Shown here: one piece after another, positions 11,406-19,861 of the stretch
How positions within the stretch are numbered: position 1 is the stretch's first letter
How the letters are laid out: every line of letters starts with the position of its first letter
DNA from: Acanthamoeba lenticulata
Taxonomy: Eukaryota > Discosea > Longamoebia > Acanthamoebidae
Reading direction: 5' to 3'
Assembly: GCA_002179805.1 (NCBI GenBank)
Contig: NAVB01000209.1
Location: 1-64,000 of the forward strand
DNA length: 64,000 nt
Position numbers and translations under genes: made by a program
The notes under the pieces: generated by a model
Databases searched by the model: none
The model's input: only the letters and a program-made list of their open reading frames with translations
Told to the model about the DNA's origin: nothing

Positions 11406-12547
11406 TCATTTGCTGATGAAGTCCTCGACGGCGCTGATCTCGCCCTGCTTGACGGAGCACTCGACAAAGGAGACCTTGAAGGGCAACTGCTCCATCTTGA
11501 AGGCCTCATTGGATGCGCCCAGCGTGATCGTCTCCGCGGCGCCCTTTGAGCTCCCATCGATGTCGCCCAGCGTGCCACGAGCGCTGCTCTCGCGCAGGTG
11601 ATCACTGGACAAAGAGCACAATAGCAAACAGCGATGATGAGGACGCTCGTCCGTGCGAAGGAGGTGAAAGAGGAGCAATGATGACGAGGAGAACGTACAG
11701 TTCCTTCTCGAGCTCGCCCTGAATGAAGTCCTTACGCTTGGCGGTGAACATCTCGCTCTTGTTGCACGCGATAAGGATCGGCACCCGTCGCTTGTTGACG
11801 ATCTTGTTGGTGAACAGATCGAACAAGAACTGGGCGTTTTGGGTGAGCTGCGCGCGCGACTCCACAGAGTCGATGAGGTACACGATGCCCCTCGCGGACG
11901 GGAGGAAGGAGTCCAGCTGCGCCCGAAGCCTCTGGTGGCCTGCTCAAGCAGAGAAGGAGGACATGTGTGATGTGGCGTCAGTGGCGCTCGAATCGACAGA
12001 GAAGGGGCAACTACCCACCTGGGAAATCAACAGCGTGGACGGTACGACCACTCGAGGGCACCTTGAGCATGACGTCGTTCTCCTTCATCGTGGTCACAGT
12101 CTCCAGCACTCGTCCACTTTGCAGCTGTGCAGACCGTGAGTGAGCGACGTTTGTAATGCAAATGCTAATGCAAATACAAATCTCACGAGAGCAGAGGTGA
12201 CGAGAGGAGCAGAGGAAAGAGAGAAGAGGGGATCGGCACCAAACAAAGTAGAGCAGTCTTGCCCGATCCGCACAGACCGAGGAAGAGGTAAGTGTTGCCG
12301 GACTTCTTGGATCCAAAGATGATCTTGAACAGGAACAGCACCACGAAGAGGCCACCAATCACCGCAGCAAGGAACTGAGGCGCAGTCATTGGCAGGCCCA
12401 GCTCGTCGATCTTCTTTTCGAGCACATCATAGTACTGCAAATCGACTGGAATTGAGAATTATGATTTCAAATTTGTGTTGAGGACAAGTGGGAGCGCTGC
12501 CCAAGACGCACCTCTGTGAAATTGGCGTTTTGGAGTTGATCCATCAT
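11406..12547 (-). CDS. SRPRB: Signal recognition particle receptor beta subunit
   Basis: ER-membrane GTPase that anchors the SRP receptor alpha subunit at the translocon. The N-terminal segment (MMDQLQNANFTE, a separate first exon) is followed by one transmembrane helix (FLAAVIGGLFVVLFLFKIIF) and a small GTPase domain. The P-loop is GLCGSGKT, switch II has the family-typical DFPG (instead of DxxG), the guanine-specificity motif is CNKSE, and VECSVKQGE takes the G5 place near the C-terminus. The protein ends EDFISK at 11406. Introns are short. In-frame Met codons at 12547 and 12544 are equally possible starts. Compared with Rab/Ras GTPases, the N-terminal membrane anchor identifies the subunit. 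Confidence 0.93.
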
Positions 12548-12818
12548 GTTGAGATGTGTAACTGCAAACTGCTCGTGCGATCGAGCCGTCCCTGAAATTG
12601 CCGCTCTGTCGATCAACGCGTGTTGTCTCGGTTGACCTCCTCTTGACTTTCTTTCCCGCCCCGTCAACGCACACAAGGTGTGATTGTATGGTGTATTTGA
12701 GAAGGGAAGCAGAAGGAAAGATGAGGTTGAGGAGACCAGAGGGGCGAGTGGGGAGCACAATAACGAGGGCGACGGTTGGAATCGCCCTCATGACCACATC
12801 AGGCGCCGCCGACGCGAG

Positions 12819-12854
12819 CATCAGAGGCTCACGTTTTCCGGAGGCGCCTTCATT
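12819..12854 (-). promoter_or_regulatory. Candidate SECIS element in 3' UTR
   Basis: About 110 bases downstream of the stop of the UGA-containing glutathione peroxidase, on the sense strand, an ATGA is followed after 12 bases (AGGCGCCTCCGG) by AAAA in a hairpin loop, then a partly complementary arm (CGTGAGCCTC) and TGAT. This fits the eukaryotic SECIS plan of a UGA/GA quartet plus apical AA at 10-13 bases. The stem is imperfect, with a 3-base bulge and a single bulged U, and I cannot compute a fold. Confidence 0.3.
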
Positions 12855-12962
12855 CACGTGCGCTCTCCCTCTCGGCCCCGCTGACTTCCTCTTCCTTCAT
12901 CCTCTCCAGCGGCTTCAGATACTCCTTGAGGAGCGTCATCTCCTTTTCCTTCCCCCTCTCCT

Positions 12963-14987
12963 TCACTCAAGCGAGTCTTGCTGAAGGAGCGTGAGGATGT
13001 CCTTCTCGATGGACTTGGGGTCAGTCGGCGGGCCGTAGCGCTGGATGGGCTTGCCCTGCCGGTTGATCAAGAACTTGGTGAAGTTCCACTTCACACCCTT
13101 GATGCCCAGCGAGCCGGGAAGCCTGCGCCAGCCCGTCATCAGTTTCTTGTCGACACGCAAGCAAGACGAGGCCACGTACTCATCCTTGAGCCACTTGAAG
13201 AGCGGGTGGGCATTGCCTCCGTTGACATTGACCTGCCCGTGGTGCAAGATATACATCATGGTGATGTTGCGGTTAAGAGGTTGATGCCCGGTTCATGAGT
13301 GATCGGGTCAGGCCGTACCTTGTCGAATAGGGGGAAGGTGACATGGAACTGCTTCACAAATTCCTTGATCTCCTCGTTTGTGCCCGGCTCTTGCCTGGAA
13401 TCATTAAAACATCATCAGCAACACCCACATGCAACATTGTCCATTCAATCTTAATGATGGGAAAGGAGGTCGAAGCCGCACCTGCCGAATTGGTTGCACG
13501 GGAATCCCAGCACAGTGAATCCCGACGCTTCATGAGTTTCCACCAACTGAGGCCCGAATATCAACATCAACATTATCAACGTCAAAAATCACGTGAGACG
13601 GAAGAAGAAGGAGAGTCATCGATGAGGCTGCCCTTACCTCTTGAAGCTGCGTATAGTTCTTGGGGGTCAGACCTCAGAAGGACGCTACGTTGACCACCAG
13701 GAGGACTCGACCCGCGTAGTCGCTGAGCGAGACCGGATTCTTGTCGATGTCCAGCGCGCTGAAATCGTAGATGGTGTTCTTGTCCGTGATCTGTGGCCCG
13801 CCCGCTTCGTTGTTCTGCAGCAAGACGACGCGCGACGATGACGGCATCAGCTACACGCACACGGAAGGAATGCCAGGCATGCGCACCACGAAGCGGTAGT
13901 ACTCGTGGGCGCTGTCCTCGAAGGGCTTGTTCGGGTCGCTCGCGTGCTCGAAGAAGCCCATGGCCTGCATCTTCTGGCCCAGCTCGACGGCCTGCACGCG
14001 CGATACGTTGAACTTGTCCACAAGCCAGTCCGCTGCCTCGGAGCCTGCATACGCCCAGCAGCGTCAAGGACATCATGTGAGGCACGACGTCAATACGCGA
14101 ATACTGAGCCCAGGAGGGACGCACCGACGAAGCACTGGTCGTAGGACCGCAGGAAGTGGCGCCTCTTCTTGACCTCCACGCCGGTGCTGAAGCTCGCCAG
14201 GACGTCGTCCAGCTGGACGTTTGGCCACGCGTGTGTGTGTGTGTGTGTGAATACTAGCGGAAACGCTTCCTGGACGGGAGAAAGAGAGCGGCGTGGGGGA
14301 AGTACCTGGTCGGAGGAGATCTTGTTTTGCTCGCCGAGGATGTCGGTGTCGTCCTCGTCCATGTCGCACTCACCGCCCGCAAAGTCCGCCTGCCATCCGG
14401 TGAGGCATCACAGTGAGTTCTCCTGAGAGCAAGCGCGGACGGATGAAGGGGCTTCGTACGGTGAAGCGATAGAGGACGGATGCGTCGTAGAATGGCTTTC
14501 CCTGCCGCCGCGAGCTCACGGGGCGGAAGAGGCCCTGCAGGACCATTAACAACACCAGGTCACGGTTGAGCTCGCTGTCCCGACGCTGGGCCGAAAGAAG
14601 AGGAGCGCACGGTGTCCATCAACTGCTGGCAGATGGTGACGGCCTCGGGGCGCGAGCGCAGGCCCACGATATTGTTGTAGACCCAGTCCACAAGCTCAGA
14701 GCCTGGCCACACCCGACAAGCTGAGTCAGTTTATCCTTTTTTGAATTTCTTTATGAAGAATAACAAAAAGAAGAAGAGGAAGGGGCCAACCGACAAAGGT
14801 TTTAGGGTAGGTGCGGAACAGGTGGCGACGGTCCTGAACCGATACGCCACGTTCGGGGTCTCGCAGCCGCTCCGCCAGTGCACCGACCTGACACAAGGGC
14901 GGGGGCGATTAGGGAGAAAAAGAGAGCCAAGGAGAGAAAACGGGAGGGTTGTACGTCGGTGCACGGGAGGCGGTCCGGTGCTTCCAT
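12963..14987 (-). CDS. Selenocysteine glutathione peroxidase with two N-terminal DEP domains
   Basis: Twelve exons give about 393 residues. Residues about 10-100 form a DEP domain (RRHLFRTYPKTFVG, SELVDWVYNNI, ICQQLMDTGLFRPVSS, YRF). After an acidic linker (MDEDDTDIL) a second DEP follows (RRHFLRSYDQCFVG, SEAADWLVDKF, LGQKMQAMGFFEHAS, YYRF). The C-terminal 175 residues are glutathione peroxidase: TIYDFSALDIDKNPVSL, then VNVASF, an in-frame TGA (13676..13674), and GLTPKNYTQLQE, exactly where GPx enzymes have catalytic Sec or Cys. LGFPCNQFGRQEPG and KWNFTKFL supply the Gln, Trp and Asn of the catalytic tetrad. I therefore read the TGA as selenocysteine (about residue 264). A 57-base intron before LPGSLGIKG has no stop and a length divisible by three, so retention would add 19 residues. 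DEP domains usually target membranes or GPCR/Rho/Rap signalling, which suggests a membrane-targeted peroxidase. Confidence 0.88.
14228..14247. repeat. GT microsatellite in an intron of the DEP-GPx gene
   Basis: A run of alternating gt of about 19 bases inside the intron between the acidic linker exon and the second DEP exon. Confidence 0.8.
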
Positions 14988-15162
14988 GGCAGAAGGCTAG
15001 CGAGGTGGTTAGTTGCTGTGGCGGTTCTTGTTGGCCGTTTTTATTGCAGTTCCCGCGTTGTCGTTTTCTTCTTCCGTCATATTGTCCAATTAGACGAGAG
15101 CAGGCGTACTTGTGCGTTTCCGGCTCACGTACGCCAAGACCAAAAGAGATTTTTATTTCAGA

Positions 15163-15738
15163 TCAAGCAGACTTGTGGGCCGCTACATCACCCTCTGTGG
15201 GCACCAAAGAAGCGTATGGGTCGCGGTAGTAGAGCTCGCAGCGTAGGCTTGGGTGCCCGTTCCAGGACAAGGGCACGATGCGCACGCACCGCGCTGTGAA
15301 GGGGTGGTTGAAGTTGTGGCCTACCACCGACTCCCTATCACTGTTTCCATTGAACACGCGTCCTCCGTCCGCGACATACCAGTCTCGTCCATTATTGGAG
15401 TACTGCACCATGAACGTCTGGTAGATGTAGAAAGACGATGGCGGTGAGTTGCAGATTTAATTTTTTTTAATGTCTTGTACCTTGACCCACTGCGCAGTGT
15501 CGCTTCGGCCCTGCGACTCCACGCGAACCCAGGCCACGGGCTGACCCACAGTCACTTGTATCCACTGGTTGTTGTCGGCCACGCGAGGCACCCACGCGGC
15601 CCCTCCCGAAGGCGTGGCGTAGTGCAGCCGAGCCCGTGCGGCCCCCCAGTTTGAGTCCCACTCAGTCGAGCACGTGGTGTGCGCGCCAGCTAGAATGGCC
15701 GAGACGATGTTGCTCTCCGTCGGCGGCTGCTGCTCCAT
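15163..15738 (-). CDS. F5/8 type C (discoidin-like) domain protein
   Basis: Two exons encode about 170 residues starting MEQQPPTESN at 15738 and ending at 15163. The sequence covers a single F5/8C galactose/lipid-binding fold: WDSNWGAARARLHY, NNQWIQVTVGQPVAWVRV, TFMVQYSNNGRDWYVADGG, TARCVRIVPLSWNGHPSLRC. The intron between WVKVQ and TFMVQYS is GT-AG and falls inside the domain. There is no signal peptide, as in Dictyostelium discoidins, which leave the cell by an unconventional route. A lectin-like carbohydrate-binding role is inferred from the fold family. Confidence 0.88.
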
Positions 15739-15860
15739 CCTTGCCTTCTTCTCGTGGTTGCTTTAGTCGGTTTGGGCACGCTTATTGTTTTTTGCTGACG
15801 CACCCGCCATTTCGGCGGAATTGTATTCTCTGTTCACAGAAACTGACCCACACACAGGAT

Positions 15861-18800
15861 CTACAGCCGCGTCACTTCAGCCATGATGTCCGCCAACGAG
15901 ATCATGCCGATAGGCCGGCCGCTGTTGGTCTCGCTCTTCGTCGCCGTCCTGCCGCCGTTGGCCTCGACCGTCCCGGTCTTCTTCCGCTCGTGCCCTTTGT
16001 GGTTCTCGTCCTGGGGCAGATCGACGTTGCTGTCGTCGTCTTCATCGGCCAGGAGCCACACGCGGTTGACTTGCTCGCGCGCCATCTTCTCGAGAAGCTG
16101 GAGGAGCGTGGTGTCGCGCCGGCAGGTGACGAGCGGCTTCTTCTCCTTGTAGCAGGTCAGGTACTCCTTGATCGACATGTGGAGGCAGCGCATCATCGCA
16201 AACGGCTCAAAGTGCTTCAGGTCGCTCGAGCTCAAGTGCGAGATCAGCCTCCCGGCCTCGCTCGAGCGGACCACCATCTCCTGCCGCCTGAGCCGCGACG
16301 ACGGCGGCGACGACTTCTTCGGCCGGCTGAGGCGGTCCTTGCTTCCGGCCGTCACCCGAGTCTTGGCCGTGTCGGAGGCGTCGTGCGCGCTGGCCCGCTT
16401 GGACATCGAGCCCAGGCCCTGCGGATCACTCTGCGAGCGCGTGGGCCGATCGTGCAGGATCACCGAGTCGCGCGGCGCGATCGGGGGCCGCAGCTTGGCG
16501 CCAACGTTGACGGGCGACTTGGCCTCGAGGCCTTTTTTCGGGGAGGAGGCCTCCTTCCGTGCGGCCGCCTCGGATTCGCTTCTGCTGCTGCTGTCCTCGT
16601 CATCGCTTTCCCTGGCCTCGATCATGGCCTTGGCCTCCTTAAGGCTCGGGCCTCGCGCCTTCTCTTGGTCACGCTTCCTCCGCTCGCGACTGGCGGCACT
16701 GGTGTCGCTTTCGCGCTCCGAGGACGAAGACTCTGAGTCGCTGCTCGAGTCGCTGCTGGTCTCGCCGTCCGTGTCGCCGCTGTCGTCGCTGTCATTTTCC
16801 GAGTCGTCGTCGTCGCTGCTGCTCTCGTCGTCCAGGTTCTTCTCCTTGCCCTTCTTCTCCAGCACGCCGAGGGCCGAGACCTTGTAGTTGTACATGATCT
16901 TGAAGGCGTCGATCACGCTGCGGTCGGCCGAAATAGTGAACAGGTGCTTGTTGAGGTCGAGCTTCTCCATGCCATGGTCCGGCGTCGAAGGCGACGACGG
17001 GCTCTTCTTCCCATTGCTACTGCTGTTGTTATTGTGCCCGCTGCCGCCGCTGGCGCCCTTCTGGATCAGGACGGTGCTGCCCTCGCCCTCGTCGACCGTG
17101 CCAAAGGGGATGAAGAGCTTGCTCATGCGTCGCTCGCGCTTGCTCGCCCGGAAGTGGTCAAAGTTGTTGATCATCTCCTCGGTCTCGAAGTAGATGAGCT
17201 CCTTGCCGAGGATCGTGTCGGCAAACTCGCCCCAGTGGCGCACCTGCCGCACAGCCAGGTCGCGCACGAACGGCGAGCGGCCGCGGTTGTCGTGCACCAC
17301 GCGGTAGAGCCACTTGACCACGGCGTTGGTGTCGAGCACACGCACGAGGCTGCGGCTCTCCACCGGCAGCTGGCTCTGGTCGTACACCGGCAGCACGCGG
17401 AGGCCCTTCTCGTTACGGAGCATGCGGAACACGGCCGGCATGCGGTCGTTGGCGGCGATGCGGTGCCGGCCCTGACCACCGGTGCCCTCGTCGTTGACGA
17501 TGTGTCCGCCGTTCATTCCGTAGATGTTGACCAGCTCCCCGATCTTGTGCTGCGTGAACTCGAGGCCCTGGCGCCGCACCTCGGCGATGCCGATGTCGGC
17601 CGATGGCGGACGCGGGAACTTGAAGATAGCGAACGTGAGCAGGTCGCGCAGGTCGAGCCACCCGAGGACCGTCTTCCCGCTCTGCTTGCGCTGCTTGCGC
17701 TCGCGCTCCCGCATGAGCTCCGCCTTGCGCCACTTGCGCAGCCTACGCAGCGCCCGCTCGCGCAACTCGTCGTCCCCGCCGGTGCCGCCGAGGCCACTGG
17801 CGTCAGCCTCCTTGGCCAGGTCGCCGGACTCAGTCGAGTCGCTCAGCCCCTTGAGGCAGATGGGCAGCGCGTTGAGCCCGCGGTCGGTCATGGTGTCGAG
17901 AGCCTCCTTGACAGTCGTCTCTTCGGTCAGATAGCCCACCTTGCCGCCGCGGCACTCCTCGACGTCCTCGTTGTCGTCATCGTCGTCGTTTTCCTCCTCG
18001 TTGTCCTCCCATAGCTCGGAGACCTTGAAGCCGGAGAAGAAGCGCTCCCACTCCTTGCGCCGGCCCTCCTTCCCGGACGAGGCGTTGAGGCCCCACCAGG
18101 GCAGGCGGGAGGCGCCCTTGATCCGGTCCTCGGCCAGGCGCGCCTTCCGGCGCTCTTCCTCGGTGTCGGGGGCGACGCCCGAGTCGGTGCCGACCATCTG
18201 GAACCGGCGCTGGAGCTCCATCAGGTCGATGCCCTCTTCGGCCCGATCAATGTAGTCGTTCTCGCCGCTGTCGAACCGCCGTCCGACAGCGGCGCCGCTG
18301 GGCTGGTCCACCCTCACCCAGGGCGAGCCACCTGCGGAGGGCGGATGCAACGTTGGCTTGGGGGACGGCTCCTTTGGCGACTGCTTCACAGACGGAGCGT
18401 TACTGTCACGCTTGAAGCCGGCGCCATGCAAGAAGCTGCTGAGTCGCTTCTCTTTCTTTGTTTCTTTCGTTCTTTCTTCGTTTTCGATCTTTTCCTTTGA
18501 CGAGAAGATGGCCCCGAGGCGCAGCTCACGATGAAGACGCTCGCTCCTGCGCTCCTTGTCGTTGGCAGCGATGAGGAGAGGGTTGGTGTGCCGCTCCTCC
18601 CCAGTGCCTTGCCGCCCTCGGTTGTTCGTCGAAGAGGTGCCGCTCTTCTTGAGGTGGTGGCCCCTGTAGCCCGGCAGATTGAGTCCGCACATGATGGCGG
18701 GCGTGCTCTGGTCGGTCCGAGAGGAGGATTCGAGGGCGGCCTTCTTGTCGTAGCTCAAGATGATCTCCTCCTTTCGCTTCTCCCGCTCCAGCCTCCGCTT

Positions 18801-19094
18801 GAGCTCCTGCTTGTCGTCACTGGAATCTTTCTTCCCGTTCGACTTCTTCTCATCTTCTTTGCCTCGTCCCATCTTCTTGAGCAGACGCATCTTGAAGCTC
18901 TTGCTGCGTCCCAGCTTCCGTTCTCTGTCCTCGCCGTTGAGCTTCTCCTCCTGGGCTCCTTCTTCCTCGACACTTGCGCCCTCGCTGTCTGACACATCCT
19001 CGTCCTGGGCCTTCTTCCGAACGTCCTGTGTCGTGACCTTCTTGCGCGCTTGATGGTCGCCATGAAAGGAGGGCAGACTCGCCAGCTTCTTCAT
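15861..19094 (-). CDS. Large CBS-domain protein, 1,077 residues, intronless
   Basis: One uninterrupted reading frame. The first 380 residues are Lys/Glu/Ser-rich and probably disordered. Four CBS motifs follow: VGYLTEETTVKEALDTM (about 385), RMPAVFRMLRNEKGLRVLPV (about 540), FTISADRSVIDAFKIMYN (about 720) and LVTCRRDTTLLQLLEKM near the C-terminus, which ends ISLADIMAEVTRL. The third and fourth are separated by a long acidic and Ser-rich stretch (SSSDDDDSENDSDDSGD). CBS pairs form Bateman modules that bind adenosine nucleotides, so this could be an AMPK-gamma/SNF4-like or standalone energy sensor; no catalytic domain is present. Lack of introns over 3.2 kb is unusual among its neighbours. The strong GC bias makes long spurious frames on the opposite strand. 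Confidence 0.9.
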   Translation of the reverse strand: MKKLASLPSFHGDHQARKKVTTQDVRKKAQDEDVSDSEGASVEEEGAQEEKLNGEDRERKLGRSKSFKMRLLKKMGRGKEDEKKSNGKKDSSDDKQELKRRLEREKRKEEIILSYDKKAALESSSRTDQSTPAIMCGLNLPGYRGHHLKKSGTSSTNNRGRQGTGEERHTNPLLIAANDKERRSERLHRELRLGAIFSSKEKIENEERTKETKKEKRLSSFLHGAGFKRDSNAPSVKQSPKEPSPKPTLHPPSAGGSPWVRVDQPSGAAVGRRFDSGENDYIDRAEEGIDLMELQRRFQMVGTDSGVAPDTEEERRKARLAEDRIKGASRLPWWGLNASSGKEGRRKEWERFFSGFKVSELWEDNEEENDDDDDNEDVEECRGGKVGYLTEETTVKEALDTMTDRGLNALPICLKGLSDSTESGDLAKEADASGLGGTGGDDELRERALRRLRKWRKAELMRERERKQRKQSGKTVLGWLDLRDLLTFAIFKFPRPPSADIGIAEVRRQGLEFTQHKIGELVNIYGMNGGHIVNDEGTGGQGRHRIAANDRMPAVFRMLRNEKGLRVLPVYDQSQLPVESRSLVRVLDTNAVVKWLYRVVHDNRGRSPFVRDLAVRQVRHWGEFADTILGKELIYFETEEMINNFDHFRASKRERRMSKLFIPFGTVDEGEGSTVLIQKGASGGSGHNNNSSSNGKKSPSSPSTPDHGMEKLDLNKHLFTISADRSVIDAFKIMYNYKVSALGVLEKKGKEKNLDDESSSDDDDSENDSDDSGDTDGETSSDSSSDSESSSSERESDTSAASRERRKRDQEKARGPSLKEAKAMIEARESDDEDSSSRSESEAAARKEASSPKKGLEAKSPVNVGAKLRPPIAPRDSVILHDRPTRSQSDPQGLGSMSKRASAHDASDTAKTRVTAGSKDRLSRPKKSSPPSSRLRRQEMVVRSSEAGRLISHLSSSDLKHFEPFAMMRCLHMSIKEYLTCYKEKKPLVTCRRDTTLLQLLEKMAREQVNRVWLLADEDDDSNVDLPQDENHKGHERKKTGTVEANGGRTATKSETNSGRPIGMISLADIMAEVTRL

Positions 19095-19861
19095 CCTTCA
19101 CCTGCAGAAAGTCGTAGTGCGCTCTCTTTCCTCTTGTGCCTGTGCACACGCTTTCTCCTCGTTCTCTCCTTTGCTTACCAGTACCTTCAAGAGTTCAGCA
19201 CGCGTGCGGTTGAGTGGAGAGGGAGATGTCGCGCAGCGAGCCGAGAGAAGGATAGCCGCCAGTCTGCGGTTCGCTCATGAAGCGGCCTGCGGATCTGTCG
19301 GTCTTGTCTTTCCGGCACATCAACTTGGCTTGCCGCCACAAAAAGCGTGAGGCCTGGTGACGGCCCGAACGGACAAGGCCTGACGGCCGCTACACCGCCA
19401 CCCGCGACTGCTTTCTTGACCCTGGTCGGCCGGGACGATCAAGAGCAGCTGACTCAGCCCTGGGTTCCATTCTTCTTCCTACTTTTGACTCAGGCCAATC
19501 GGTCTTCTTGTCCTTATGCGTTGTGGAACTGAAGCAACCAGCCCCGCATGTGTGTGCATCTCCTCCCTTGACGTGTTGTTCTGCAGTACCCTCGCCTTTG
19601 ATGAGCTGACGTACGCGCATGAATGCGGGAAGGCCTGCCCCGCAGGTTGTTCCGGTTTCGTCATGGCTTTCGCCCCTCTCAGCGAAGGAGCTTCTCGTAG
19701 GCGCTCCAAGAAGGAGCCTACCGCCGCGGCGTCGTGATGTTTGGCCTCTACTCAAAGAAGCTTCTTGTCACGGAGGTTCTTAGCCAGCCCCGCCTTCATC
19801 CATGTAGCATAAACGTATTTTTACTCCTCCTTGGAGCGTCCCCCAGTCCAGTTCAACGACA
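19095..19861. other. Spacer without a confident gene
   Basis: Upstream region of the CBS gene and 3' flank of the KAR5-like gene. Several open frames up to about 120 codons exist on both strands, for example a minus-strand Met at 19801 reading MKAGLAKNLRDKKLL before a stop, but none joins to others with convincing splice sites. I see nothing firm here. Confidence 0.5.

Noticed and set aside
13674..13676. TGA in the GPx gene as a nonsense mutation
   Set aside because: It lies exactly at the catalytic Sec/Cys site, the rest of the domain is conserved, and splice sites and frame are intact after it.
14586..14610. A 25-base intron in the first DEP domain
   Set aside because: A normal 76-base intron ending at ctgcag just before GGCCTC gives a better DEP sequence (LMDTGLFRPVSS).
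16944..18014. 356-codon plus-strand frame opposite the CBS gene
   Set aside because: Shadow of the long GC-rich exon; CBS motifs are on the minus strand.
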